Source: Candidatus Uhrbacteria bacterium
GTDB taxonomy: Bacteria > Patescibacteriota > Patescibacteriia > UBA9934
Reading direction: 5' to 3'
DNA length: 41,789 nucleotides
Assembly (NCBI GenBank): GCA_943358395.1
Contig: CALRGY010000008.1
Coordinates: 1-41,789 of the forward strand
Numbering within the stretch: the stretch's first letter is position 1; the number at the start of each line of letters is the position of its first letter. The notes below the pieces were generated by a model that was given only the letters and a program-made list of their open reading frames with translations, was not told the DNA's origin and ran no database searches. Positions 23,374-31,257 of this stretch are shown here, in pieces. A program made the translations under genes and the position numbers.

Positions 23374-23399
23374 GCCCTCGATCATATCGGGGGCTTTTT
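23374..23399 (+). terminator. tRNA-Thr terminator
   Basis: GCCCTCGAT, CAT loop, ATCGGGGGC (one T-G pair) and TTTTTG. Confidence 0.85.
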
Positions 23400-23407
23400 G
23401 TTTCCGG

Positions 23408-23413
23408 TATACT
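23408..23413 (+). promoter_or_regulatory. -10 box of the exported-protein gene
   Basis: TATACT lies 8 nt before ATG 23422 with no Shine-Dalgarno sequence. It follows directly on the tRNA-Thr terminator. Confidence 0.5.
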
Positions 23414-23421
23414 GTGCCTAT

Positions 23422-24246
23422 ATGAAAAAAGCTTTGCCAAAGAAGAATCGCCGTTCATTTGTGATTCCAATCATCGGTGCGCTTGCGGTTCTTTTGGTGC
23501 TGATTGCTGTTGATATTGTATTGACGTCTCGAACGGTATCATCGGGTGATCACCCGCTTTCTCTTGCGGCGCAACGCCACGTCGCGAATGTGACGTGTAC
23601 TGGCGATTGTACGAACGTGCGTTTGGTGAGCAATCAAGAGCCTGGAGTGAAATATTTTTCTGGGAACGATACCGCGACGTGCTCGGAAGCAATGCTGTGG
23701 GCAAATCAAGGGCGTGAGGATCAGATCATGTTTGGTGGATATATCTTCATCGACGGATACCAGACGAACCTTCCAACGCAAACGCTTGGTATGGAGGCAC
23801 TCGATGGGAGAGCTATTGATTTTACGCTTCCGAATACTGGTGCAAGAATGTTTACCGCGTATGCTAGGGAAACGGGAGAGTGGAATCTGCTCGATCGCGT
23901 TGAGTGCAATGAGCTGGATTGCGGCGCCATTATCCCAACACGGATCTTTACTGATCGTGATACTGGACGTGTAGAGCTCTTCGATTCATGCCTTGGAGAG
24001 ACGGATGCAACAAAGATTTTTACCGTGTATCAATCTCCAGATGTTCACGGACCAGATACGGACGATACGTATTCCGTTGATATTACTCGTCTCGACGGGC
24101 TCGTTACGGGGTCGAACACCGGCGGAACCAATGTCTTCGCGCGTCAATACACGTCTACCGATCTTTCCGCTTCCGTCATTCACGTTGTTGCCGATGTTGG
24201 GGATGCAACATTCGAGTTTGATTTGGTGGCGGAGACGGGTGAGTAA
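23422..24246 (+). CDS. Membrane-anchored exported protein (unknown)
   Basis: A 274-residue protein with a basic start (K-K-A-L-P-K-K-N-R-R), one hydrophobic anchor (about 14-37) and an extracytoplasmic domain rich in Thr, Asp and Gly. Six Cys (for example C-T-G-D-C, near 59-63, and C-N-E-L-D-C, near 160-165) could form disulfides. No catalytic motif is visible. The start is set by the anchor and by the -10 box. Repeat B lies between it and ftsE. Confidence 0.65.
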   Translation: MKKALPKKNRRSFVIPIIGALAVLLVLIAVDIVLTSRTVSSGDHPLSLAAQRHVANVTCTGDCTNVRLVSNQEPGVKYFSGNDTATCSEAMLWANQGREDQIMFGGYIFIDGYQTNLPTQTLGMEALDGRAIDFTLPNTGARMFTAYARETGEWNLLDRVECNELDCGAIIPTRIFTDRDTGRVELFDSCLGETDATKIFTVYQSPDVHGPDTDDTYSVDITRLDGLVTGSNTGGTNVFARQYTSTDLSASVIHVVADVGDATFEFDLVAETGE

Positions 24247-24263
24247 TCGACGGTGTGTCGTGT

Positions 24264-24410
24264 GAGTCGCAGGTGCCAGTGGCGAGGGTGCATGTTTTGC
24301 AGCGAGCTCACCGGATGCCCAGCTGCAGTCGAGCGATAGCGAGACGTTGCAGCGTAGCGTCCTTGAGCACAGCGGAAAAACATGTACCCGAGCCACCAAC
24401 CTGCGATCAC
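24264..24410. repeat. Palindromic repeat B, copy 1
   Basis: The outer arms run from about TCGCAGGTGCCAGTGGC (left) to GAGCCACCAACCTGCGA (right). Inside them come GCATGTTTTGCAGCG and CAGCGGAAAAACATGTACCC, and the centre contains CGAGCGATAGCGAG. It shares this plan and most bases with the copy at 36288. It lies between the exported-protein gene and the ftsE promoter. Confidence 0.85.
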
Positions 24411-24425
24411 GTCATCCCTCCGTGT

Positions 24426-24431
24426 TATACT
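24426..24431 (+). promoter_or_regulatory. -10 box of ftsEX
   Basis: TATACT lies 6 nt before the ftsE ATG without a Shine-Dalgarno sequence. A leaderless transcript is likely. Confidence 0.55.
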
Positions 24432-24437
24432 CCCCCT

Positions 24438-25121
24438 ATGATTACGTTCAAAAACGTAACGAAGGAATATTCACCAAACATTCATGCGTTGAGCGGGGTG
24501 AGTTTTCGCATTGAGGCAGGTGAGTTTGTTTCTATTACGGGGCAAAGCGGTTCTGGAAAGTCTACGGTTGCAAAGCTTATTTTTGCAGAAGAAAAGCCTA
24601 CTACTGGAAATATTCTTATTGGTGATTGGGATGTTTCCCGTGTGCGTCGGTCCGATATTCCTTTGCTGCGTAGGCAAATTGGTGTGGTGTTTCAAGACTT
24701 TAAGCTTCTTCCTCAAAAAACCGTGTTTGAAAATGTCGCGTTTGCATTGGAAGTTGCGGGGGAATCTGGAAAGCGTATTCGCGACATTGTTCCGCATGTG
24801 CTCAAGATTGTTGGCTTAACGGAAAAAGCCGCACGGTACCCTAAGCAGATTTCTGGTGGTGAACAGCAGCGTGTTTCTATTGCTCGCGCTTTGGTGCACC
24901 GGCCAAAAATCATCATCGCCGATGAGCCAACAGGGAACTTAGATGCTATTACTGCACGGGAAATTATTGAGCTTTTCACCCGTATTAATGACTTTGGCAC
25001 CACGGTTATTTTGGTTACGCACGACAGGGATATTGTGAATGGGTTGCATCGCCGCGTTATTACGTTGCGCAACGGCAAAGTGGTTTCCGATGCGCAAAAA
25101 GGTAAGTATATTCTTTCATAA
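24438..25121 (+). CDS. ftsE: Cell-division ABC transporter ATPase FtsE
   Basis: A 227-residue ABC ATPase. Walker A G-Q-S-G-S-G-K-S-T (about 35-43), Q-loop V-V-F-Q-D-F-K-L-L, signature I-S-G-G-E-Q-Q-R, Walker B I-I-I-A-D-E-P-T-G-N-L-D and H-loop V-T-H-D are all present. The Q-D-F-K-L-L sequence is characteristic of FtsE. With FtsX it controls wall hydrolases at the division site by ATP-driven conformational change. ftsX follows 1 bp after the stop codon. Confidence 0.96.
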   Translation: MITFKNVTKEYSPNIHALSGVSFRIEAGEFVSITGQSGSGKSTVAKLIFAEEKPTTGNILIGDWDVSRVRRSDIPLLRRQIGVVFQDFKLLPQKTVFENVAFALEVAGESGKRIRDIVPHVLKIVGLTEKAARYPKQISGGEQQRVSIARALVHRPKIIIADEPTGNLDAITAREIIELFTRINDFGTTVILVTHDRDIVNGLHRRVITLRNGKVVSDAQKGKYILS

Positions 25122-25122
25122 T

Positions 25123-26034
25123 ATGCGATCATTTTTCCGCATTATCCGATTCGCGCTTCAAAGCATCATGCGGAATTTTTGGTTGTCTTTTGTAACGGTT
25201 TCCGTGTTTGTGCTGACGTTGGTCATGATGAATGCCGTTATTCTTTTGAATGTTCTGGCAGATGCTTCCGTAAAAAGTGTAGAAGGGCGTGTGCAGGTAA
25301 CGGTGTATTTTACGCAAGATGCTTCTTTGGACGTTGCAAAGAATACGCAGGCGTATCTGCTTGGGCTATCACAGGTGAAAGAGGTGACGTATGTGCCGGC
25401 CGAAGAAGCGCTTGCGGAGTTTCGTGTCGAACACGCTACAGACCCGGTGATTCTTGGGGCGCTGGATGAAGTAGACGGGAACCCGTTTAGCCAGGCACTT
25501 ACCATTCGTGCATATAACGCTGCAGACTTTCCCTTTATTGTGCAGGCACTCGATGCGCCAGAATATCAGCCGTTTATTCAAGAAAAAAGTTACGATACGT
25601 ATGAATCCGCCTTACGGGTGTTAACGAATGTTTCGGAAAAAGTGCGTTTGGGCTTTTTGGTGCTTGGTCTGTTCTTTGGCTTTATTGCGGTGCTGATTGT
25701 GTTTAATACCATTCGCGTTGCCATTTATGTTCATCGGGACGAAATTGGCATTATGAAGTTGGTTGGTGCAAACGATTGGTTTATTCGTGGCCCGTTTTTT
25801 GTTGAGTCCATTGCGTATGCTTTGACTGCAACACTTATTATGGCAGGCATTGTTGCAGGAACGCTTGCGCTTGCGAACCCAGCGCTCACCGCATTCTTCC
25901 AGGGAGTCGACGTGAACCTGATGGCATATTATTCATCACAATGGCTTCCATTGTTCGGAGCACAGTTTGGTGTTTTGGCATTACTTGGTCTTGGAACCAC
26001 CGTATTTGCAATGCGAAAATATCTTCGAGTGTAA
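25123..26034 (+). CDS. ftsX: Cell-division ABC transporter permease FtsX
   Basis: A 303-residue FtsX with the family plan: first helix (about 22-45), an extracellular domain (about 50-165; V-T-V-Y-F-T-Q-D-A-S, A-L-A-E-F), then three helices (about 180-205, 225-250 and 272-297). E-I-G-I-M-K-L-V-G-A is the cytoplasmic coupling motif that docks on FtsE. No peptidoglycan hydrolase partner is encoded nearby. A 125-bp repeat starts 3 bp after the stop codon. Confidence 0.95.
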   Translation: MRSFFRIIRFALQSIMRNFWLSFVTVSVFVLTLVMMNAVILLNVLADASVKSVEGRVQVTVYFTQDASLDVAKNTQAYLLGLSQVKEVTYVPAEEALAEFRVEHATDPVILGALDEVDGNPFSQALTIRAYNAADFPFIVQALDAPEYQPFIQEKSYDTYESALRVLTNVSEKVRLGFLVLGLFFGFIAVLIVFNTIRVAIYVHRDEIGIMKLVGANDWFIRGPFFVESIAYALTATLIMAGIVAGTLALANPALTAFFQGVDVNLMAYYSSQWLPLFGAQFGVLALLGLGTTVFAMRKYLRV

Positions 26035-26037
26035 AGG

Positions 26038-26162
26038 TGGAACCTTCCCATTTTGCCCATTTTCGGCTTGCATCATCGGAAACTCGCTCAACGTACCGTT
26101 AGGTACGTCTCGCGAGATTTCCTCGATGCGCACCGAAACTGGTCGAAAATGAGAAAGTTCCA
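26038..26162. repeat. Palindromic repeat A, copy 4 (125 bp)
   Basis: TGGAACCTT to GAAAGTTCCA, with central ACGTAC-N6-GTACGT. It begins 3 bp after ftsX and ends 10 bp before the next start codon. Confidence 0.9.
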
Positions 26163-26171
26163 TTCAACATT

Positions 26172-27176
26172 ATGACGGAAAAATTTCCCAAGGTCATCGA
26201 TTTGAAAAAAGCGCGGGAAGCGCGAGGTCTTCCTCTTGTTGTTGTACGCCATTCCGATGGTGTATTTCCTGATAATAATATACCCGAACAACCGCCGATT
26301 TCTTTTGCAGATGCACAGGCGGAAAGAGAGGTCGGACGGAGTTTAGATGATCGTATTTCGCGTGAAGATCAAGAACGCATGCAGAATGTTGCGCAGTTTT
26401 TTGACGCGTTGGGAATCGAGGTTGCGCAAGATTGGTGTGCTGCTGCACGCAATATTGAGAATTTTGCACGGGAATTTTGCAAACCAAAAGAAACGCGAGT
26501 GGCTGATTCTTTGCGGGAGATCATCGAAAGGCCATCCCATGTATTGTCTATTGTTCGAGGGGTTCTCCCCAATGGTCTTTCCTTCACGGCATCAAAAGAG
26601 CAAATCTTCGAAGGGAACCATGAGCTACTCATTCATCTCGTCGATCTGAGTACTCATAGATTGCCTGCGTGTCCAGACGTGTTCCGATGGTTTCTTGCGT
26701 ATTCTGGCTTAGATCGTGTGATGTCGGTGGAGGAGTATAAGGGGGATTACGGGAATCGCATTGCGTTTCATGTGTTGTTCAATCGTATTGCGTATTCTCG
26801 TCTTGCACGAACTACGCTTGAACCTCGGGCATTCACCTATATTTGCGACGCCGCAGACTATCCTTTTGCGCGCAGTGAATCACTCGGGCGCCAAGAGCCA
26901 ATCATCTGGAAACATCATCGTCGGCAAGGATTGCTCGCCATCGAACATCGTTTTGTGCGCGATGATTTGTTCCGTGCGGCGCAAGAAGCTGTTCATGAAT
27001 CCGATCGTAAATTCAGCTTTGCTTGGCGCGCATTCTCTCAATCCATTGCTGATGATTCTCTAGAATGGCGGCACATCGTCGCAATGTCACTCATGTCCGC
27101 CACCGAAAGAGAATCCGCCCTCACTGCCGCAAAGGCTTTTGCCGTGAAGGGGAAGAAGATGCATTCAGGAGAGTAA
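26172..27176 (+). CDS. 334-residue soluble protein (unknown)
   Basis: The protein is charged, without signal peptide or membrane helices. The N-terminal 50 residues look flexible (K-K-A-R-E-A-R-G-L-P, P-E-Q-P-P-I-S-F); the rest is mostly helical, with an Arg-rich segment near 250-270 (K-H-H-R-R-Q-G-L-L-A). No known motif is apparent. ATG 26172 lies only 10 bp after repeat A copy 4, so repeat sequence must form its promoter or leader. Codon use looks like that of its neighbours. Confidence 0.65.
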   Translation: MTEKFPKVIDLKKAREARGLPLVVVRHSDGVFPDNNIPEQPPISFADAQAEREVGRSLDDRISREDQERMQNVAQFFDALGIEVAQDWCAAARNIENFAREFCKPKETRVADSLREIIERPSHVLSIVRGVLPNGLSFTASKEQIFEGNHELLIHLVDLSTHRLPACPDVFRWFLAYSGLDRVMSVEEYKGDYGNRIAFHVLFNRIAYSRLARTTLEPRAFTYICDAADYPFARSESLGRQEPIIWKHHRRQGLLAIEHRFVRDDLFRAAQEAVHESDRKFSFAWRAFSQSIADDSLEWRHIVAMSLMSATERESALTAAKAFAVKGKKMHSGE

Positions 27177-27238
27177 TCGTATATCTTCTTCTGCGTCGTC
27201 AATCCAGAATGTTTTCGGATACGTTTTCAACCTTGTAC

Positions 27239-28081
27239 TCATGATCCGAATGACCCGAGTTTCTTGTATGCACTAAACGGGCCTTCGCCGTTGAGTGTGG
27301 AGTCAAAGTCGCCGTTGTATAGCTCGAATGAATCGGTTTCGCGTACGTAGTGGATGAAGCCAACAGATTCCGTGACTGTTTTGAGGACGTCGGTTTTATC
27401 GATGAGAACATTTGCGTTCACGTCCCATAGGAAAAGCTTGCGAGTATCTTCTTCTTGAGGGCTTGCCCAACCCGTCATAAAAGCAATTTTGGTATTTTCC
27501 CAGTTGTGGCCTGGGCGAGAGCTTACATGTGCCGCATTGATTGATGCGAAGATTTTTCCATCTGCCGTATGTCCCAAAGCGATTTTTGTGTTTTCCGGAT
27601 TCACGGCAAAGAATGTTGTAAGGTCCCATTCGTCCACGATATTTTTCACGCAATAGTCGGTGCGCGATAGTGTGAATTCTGCTTCTTCCATTTTTGTTTG
27701 GTCCAGGTAAAGAATGTTCCGTTGGCATTCGTTCGAATCTGGATCATCAAAAATATGAATGACTTTTTGAGGCGATGCTCCAAGGAGCGCAATGTTCGGT
27801 GCTTTAAAATTGGGGTAACGGGAATCGTCTGACGGGATCGCATCGACCGTTGCGCGAACATCCCAATGTTCTGGATTGTTCAACAAGCTATAGTCGTACG
27901 TATTGTAGATGAGCTCCGTTTTTCCTGTTTCGTAGGTAACGATGGAAAGATCGTACAGTGATGACGCAGAAAGAACTTTTCCTCGCATGACTGCTGGACG
28001 AAGCGTTTGAATACTGAGAGCAGTGATTCCTGCCACTGCAATGAGGAGGGCTGTATGTCTGAGGAATAGTGGTTTTTTCAT
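27239..28081 (-). CDS. Exported or membrane-anchored protein (unknown)
   Basis: A 280-residue protein with a K-K-P start, a hydrophobic segment (about 10-27, A-L-L-I-A-V-A-G-I-T-A-L-S-I) and a beta-rich extracytoplasmic part. The part contains strands with spacing like WD/TolB-type propellers (N-I-A-L-L-G-A-S-P, K-I-A-L-G-H-T-A-D-G-K), but the blades are too few for a firm call. It resembles the PEGA protein's C-terminal region in style only. TAATACT lies upstream on the minus strand next to the degraded repeat A. Confidence 0.6.
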   Translation of the reverse strand: MKKPLFLRHTALLIAVAGITALSIQTLRPAVMRGKVLSASSLYDLSIVTYETGKTELIYNTYDYSLLNNPEHWDVRATVDAIPSDDSRYPNFKAPNIALLGASPQKVIHIFDDPDSNECQRNILYLDQTKMEEAEFTLSRTDYCVKNIVDEWDLTTFFAVNPENTKIALGHTADGKIFASINAAHVSSRPGHNWENTKIAFMTGWASPQEEDTRKLFLWDVNANVLIDKTDVLKTVTESVGFIHYVRETDSFELYNGDFDSTLNGEGPFSAYKKLGSFGS

Positions 28082-28100
28082 ATTGCGATCCTGTTAGTAT

Positions 28101-28210
28101 TAGGACTTTCTCATTTTAGGTTAGTTTCGATGAAGATGATCTTTCTATTCGTCCAAGCGATGAATCGTTGGACAGGATCGAGGATATCGCCAATTCGCAT
28201 AGTCTAAATG
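28101..28210. repeat. Palindromic repeat A, degraded copy 5
   Basis: The first 37 bp (TAGGACTTTCTCATTTTAGG onwards) match the other copies closely. The middle is replaced by an unrelated hairpin, GTCCAA to TTGGAC (about 28155-28178), and only CATAGTCTAAATG near 28195-28207 recalls the right arm. It runs into the end of the C39-like gene. Confidence 0.6.
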
Positions 28211-28863
28211 TGTTTGATCTTCATAATACACGCATCATCGATGCCGCCTTTGGCGCTGGCGTACATGGCGTAGAGAAAGGCATCGCGATCGATTTCGTGT
28301 TTGCCGCCGAATTCGTCTCCCCAATCTGGATCGTTGACCATGACGTTTGCATTATCGATGCCGGTAATGACGTTGAAATGAATGCTGAACCGCGGGGGCA
28401 TGTTTGATTTGTGCAGAAACCAATGGGTAATCGGGGCGAGCACCGGTCGTTTTGCGGCGATTTCTTGTTCGACATCCTCCAGTGTTGGAACGCGCGGCGT
28501 CAGTATGCCGCCGTGATTAATAAAGGCGATGAAATGATCTAACGCAATGGAGTCATCTTCTTTTTTCATACTGTTACGAAGAGACTCAAGATGATTCTTG
28601 AGATCGCTCGTGCTACTGAACTGCATGTGGAGCGAAAAGAGCAGCGGATGCATGGTAACAATTTCCACCGCAAAGCCACGCGTGAGTAAATAGTTTCCCA
28701 ATTGTGGCGTGACGGTGCCCCAAGAATACACACCAAGTTCTTTCTTCATCTTCTCAAAATCGTAATCAATCTTGTAATACTCAAGAATCATCGCCAGCGA
28801 TGCCGGCCCACAATCCGACGATTCTTTCGCCTGGCGAATAAGCGGGACTTGGAGATGGTTCAT
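28204..28863 (-). CDS. C39-like cysteine peptidase-fold protein
   Basis: A 219-residue papain-fold protein of the peptidase C39-like type. Cys18 in S-S-D-C-G-P-A-S-L-A-M, His162 in H-F-N-V-I-T-G-I and Asp178 in N-D-P-D-W-G form the expected triad. Such domains process double-glycine leader peptides when fused to ABC transporters; this one stands alone without a transporter or signal peptide, so the substrate is unknown. TACAAT lies 9 nt upstream of the ATG on the minus strand. Confidence 0.8.
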   Translation of the reverse strand: MNHLQVPLIRQAKESSDCGPASLAMILEYYKIDYDFEKMKKELGVYSWGTVTPQLGNYLLTRGFAVEIVTMHPLLFSLHMQFSSTSDLKNHLESLRNSMKKEDDSIALDHFIAFINHGGILTPRVPTLEDVEQEIAAKRPVLAPITHWFLHKSNMPPRFSIHFNVITGIDNANVMVNDPDWGDEFGGKHEIDRDAFLYAMYASAKGGIDDACIMKIKHI

Positions 28864-28872
28864 AATGCGTGA

Positions 28873-28878
28873 ATTGTA
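28873..28878 (-). promoter_or_regulatory. -10 box of the C39-like gene
   Basis: TACAAT on the minus strand, 9 nt before the ATG at 28863, with no Shine-Dalgarno sequence. Confidence 0.45.
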
Positions 28879-28903
28879 ACAAATTTATATCATTCTTTAA
28901 ACG

Positions 28904-28936
28904 AAAACCCGCATCTCATAAGGAATGTGGGTTTTC
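28904..28936 (-). terminator. Terminator of the 199-residue protein gene
   Basis: AAAACCCGCAT and ATGTGGGTTTT form a stem with an 10-nt loop and T-rich ends, 37 bp after the stop codon at 28973. Confidence 0.7.
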
Positions 28937-28972
28937 TTGGTCACCCTCTGTTGTATACGTTGATCTTGCGTA

Positions 28973-29572
28973 TCAAACTTTTGCCATCTTTTTCATTTTT
29001 GTCCCAGCACTAGTCCCTAATATAGGGGAAACGCTACTTACGTATTTGGCGATACTTGCGATCGGATTATTGGGTTCAAAAGTCGTACTTTCCTTTCTAA
29101 CGAATCCATTAAGAAACTCTTCTTTTTGTTTCATGAACTCTTCTTCTGTAATTCTCTTGCAGTTCAGTTCTGAGTGAAGTTTACCCAACTTTTCATGCAT
29201 GATCTGGGCTTTCATCTTTATCTCTTCTCTGATGAAACTGCGCGTATACTGGAGATCGGTCTCAATCCGATTGCAAGTGTGATAAAAGTTAGAGACTGCA
29301 TTGAATTCGTCTTGGTCTAATAATCCAGCAAAGAGATGAGAATGATGTTGCCAACTGTCGGTGGGTAATACTTCATGTGTGTCATTTAGACCAACCAGTC
29401 GCATGTTGTCTAATGCACTTTCTGCCGATCTAATTTCTTGAAGAATAATCTTTGCTGCATTTGTGCGTTGATCCCTTTTTTGGCCAATGTACACCAACCA
29501 GGCAACCCCACCTGCAAGTAATGTTGCACCGCCGGAGATAATTCCCGAAACAATATTTGAGTCCATATTCAT
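28973..29572 (-). CDS. Membrane-anchored coiled-coil protein (unknown)
   Basis: A 199-residue protein with an N-terminal membrane helix (about 8-29, G-I-I-S-G-G-A-T-L-L-A-G-G-V-A-W-L) and a helical cytoplasmic region with R/E-rich coiled segments (for example F-I-R-E-E-I-K-M-K-A-Q-I). A second weakly hydrophobic stretch near 168-180 is possible. Codon and residue choice (more Asn, Ser, His) differ a little from the wall genes. No named family is recognised; such anchored coil proteins occur in prophage and defence regions as well as in CPR genomes. Confidence 0.6.
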   Translation of the reverse strand: MNMDSNIVSGIISGGATLLAGGVAWLVYIGQKRDQRTNAAKIILQEIRSAESALDNMRLVGLNDTHEVLPTDSWQHHSHLFAGLLDQDEFNAVSNFYHTCNRIETDLQYTRSFIREEIKMKAQIMHEKLGKLHSELNCKRITEEEFMKQKEEFLNGFVRKESTTFEPNNPIASIAKYVSSVSPILGTSAGTKMKKMAKV

Positions 29573-29647
29573 AATATTCTTATGTTACCTGTAAATGCGC
29601 GCGGCGCAAGAAGAGGATCCACAGTTTATCACCGCATTTATTCCAAG

Positions 29648-29691
29648 ACCAACAAAATCCCTACGACCGAGATCGTAGGGATTTTGTTGGT
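29648..29691 (-). terminator. tRNA-Gln terminator sharing the CCA end
   Basis: A perfect 19-bp stem (29648-29666 with 29673-29691) and 6-nt loop. Its 5' side on the minus strand includes the tRNA's discriminator base and CCA, so terminator folding and acceptor-stem folding meet at the same bases. Confidence 0.85.
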
Positions 29692-29761
29692 TCGGGGGAA
29701 TGGAATCGAACCATTATTCACAGCTTCAAAGGCTGCTGTCCTGCCGTTAGACGACCCCCGA
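29688..29761 (-). tRNA. tRNA-Gln (anticodon TTG)
   Basis: Acceptor TCGGGGG/CCCCCGA, anticodon loop CTTTGAA (anticodon TTG) on stem CAGC/GCTG, T-loop TTCGATT, encoded CCA. TACACT at 29780-29775 (minus) is a likely -10 box. Confidence 0.95.
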
Positions 29762-29844
29762 TCGATGCCGGAAAAGTGTAGCGCAGAATGCGAGAATCAT
29801 CAATTTTGTGTTATCCTTCTTGTGAGGATATTTTCATCTTTTTT

Positions 29845-30333
29845 ATGCCGACATGTATTTTTCCTGGGCGATTTCAACCGTTTCATGAGGGGCATTTGCT
29901 GGTGGTGAAGGGGATGATGAAGATTCATGGAAATGCGACGATTGCCATTTGTGACGGAAAGTCTGAGCATGGGGCAGATATGCCGTTTACCGTGGCACAG
30001 CGGCACGAGATGATTAGCGCAGCATTGCTTGCGGCAGACATTACGGAGGCAACGATTGTGGATGTGGTAGATAAACCAGGCGACGAACAGTGGGTAGACG
30101 CGGTGATAGACGCTGCAGGGCACCCACAGGAGCCTCTGGTGTGGAGCGGACGTGATGATATTCGTGCCATGTTTGACGCAAAAGCGATTCCTACAAAGAA
30201 GGTTGTGCCGGTTCCAGGGATCGACGGAGCCGCGATTCGCACGTCGATCGTGAGTGGAGGCGTTGATGAATGGCGGAAGAAGATCCCTGCCGGCGCCATC
30301 GACGTGGTGATGGAGATCGTGAATAGGCGATAA
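29845..30333 (+). CDS. NadM-like nucleotidylyltransferase
   Basis: A 162-residue nucleotidylyltransferase. The nucleotide-binding motif F-P-G-R-F-Q-P-F-H-E-G-H (His14, His17) and the C-terminal I-R-T-S-I-V-S-G-G follow the pattern of NMN adenylyltransferases of the archaeal NadM type, which make NAD from NMN and ATP; W-S-G-R-D-D-I fits too. Related cytidylyltransferases share the fold, so the substrate is not certain. It is followed by a strong bidirectional terminator. Confidence 0.8.
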   Translation: MPTCIFPGRFQPFHEGHLLVVKGMMKIHGNATIAICDGKSEHGADMPFTVAQRHEMISAALLAADITEATIVDVVDKPGDEQWVDAVIDAAGHPQEPLVWSGRDDIRAMFDAKAIPTKKVVPVPGIDGAAIRTSIVSGGVDEWRKKIPAGAIDVVMEIVNRR

Positions 30334-30336
30334 ATC

Positions 30337-30372
30337 AAAAATCGAGTCCCGTTTATTGGAGACTCGATTTTT
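30337..30372. terminator. Bidirectional terminator
   Basis: AAAAATCGAGTC (30337-30348) and GACTCGATTTTT (30361-30372) form a perfect 12-bp stem between convergent genes. Confidence 0.9.
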
Positions 30373-30387
30373 TTATTCATCGATGAA

Positions 30388-31158
30388 CTACATTCCTTTT
30401 TTGAATCCCTCGATTGCTTTGAGGACTTCAAGGGGAACTGCGAAGACAACGGTATTCGATGCATCGGACGAGATGTCGTTGATAGAGTTGAGAGTGCGGA
30501 GATGCAGTGCTCCTGGTGCAGCAGAGAGCATTGCAGCGGCTTTGGAGAGGTTTTCTGCAGCGGCGACTTCACCTTCGGAGTTAATGATGACGGCACGGCG
30601 CTCGCGTTCTGCTTCTGCCTGCTTCGCGATGGTGCGCACCATGTCTGGCGGAAGATTAATGTCTTTCAGCTCAACCGCCGTTACTTGTATGCCCCATTCG
30701 CCGGTTGCTGCCTCGACAAGTTCCTCGATGCGGCTGGAGATTTGCTGACGCTGTGAGAGAAGCTCGTCGAGGGTGACTTCACCGACCACATTGCGCATGG
30801 TGGTTTGCGCAAGCTGGAGCACTGCCCAATGTACATGCTCAACTTCGATAACAGACTTCATTGCGTCGACGACTTTGTAATAAATCACGGCAGTAATCTT
30901 TGCGGAAACGTTGTCTTTGGTAATGGCATCTTGTGGCGGTACTTCCACTGCCTTTATACGAAGATCAACTTTCGTCATGGATTGAAAAATCGGCAATACA
31001 ATGCGCCAGCCGGCATTGACCATGCCAGAATATCGCCCCATGGTGAACGTCACGCCCCGTTCAAATTGATTCACCTGACGAAGGGAGATTAAAAGAATAA
31101 CGCCGATGATGAGGAGAAGAAATATCCACATAATGAAGAATGATGAATAAGGGTTCAT
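30388..31158 (-). CDS. Slipin/stomatin-type SPFH protein
   Basis: A 256-residue membrane-associated protein with an N-terminal hydrophobic helix (about 8-26) and an SPFH (band 7) domain (about 27-190): R-Q-V-N-Q-F-E-R-G-V, G-R-Y-S-G, P-G-W-R-like N-A-G-W-R-I-V-L-P and I-T-K-D-N-V-S-A. The conserved D-I-N-L-P-P-D-M and A-E-A-E-R-E-R-R-A segments are typical of bacterial slipins, which form membrane-microdomain scaffolds. An NfeD partner is not nearby. Divergent from htrA. The start could also be Met10. Confidence 0.9.
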   Translation of the reverse strand: MNPYSSFFIMWIFLLLIIGVILLISLRQVNQFERGVTFTMGRYSGMVNAGWRIVLPIFQSMTKVDLRIKAVEVPPQDAITKDNVSAKITAVIYYKVVDAMKSVIEVEHVHWAVLQLAQTTMRNVVGEVTLDELLSQRQQISSRIEELVEAATGEWGIQVTAVELKDINLPPDMVRTIAKQAEAERERRAVIINSEGEVAAAENLSKAAAMLSAAPGALHLRTLNSINDISSDASNTVVFAVPLEVLKAIEGFKKGM

Positions 31159-31222
31159 CGGAAAGAGTACGCGATTATGAACAAAAGATGAAGGCGGAGT
31201 TTCGGGGAGCGTAAAAACGTTT

Positions 31223-31228
31223 TATACT
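31223..31228 (+). promoter_or_regulatory. -10 box of htrA
   Basis: TATACT lies 29 nt before the ATG. This gene therefore keeps a short T-rich leader, unlike most genes here. Confidence 0.5.
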
Positions 31229-31257
31229 ATGGTGTAGAGATTTTTGATTTTTTGTGT

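Noticed and set aside
29582-29908. ORF over tRNA-Gln and its terminator
   Set aside because: It runs through a tRNA and a 19-bp terminator stem and has no protein-like composition.
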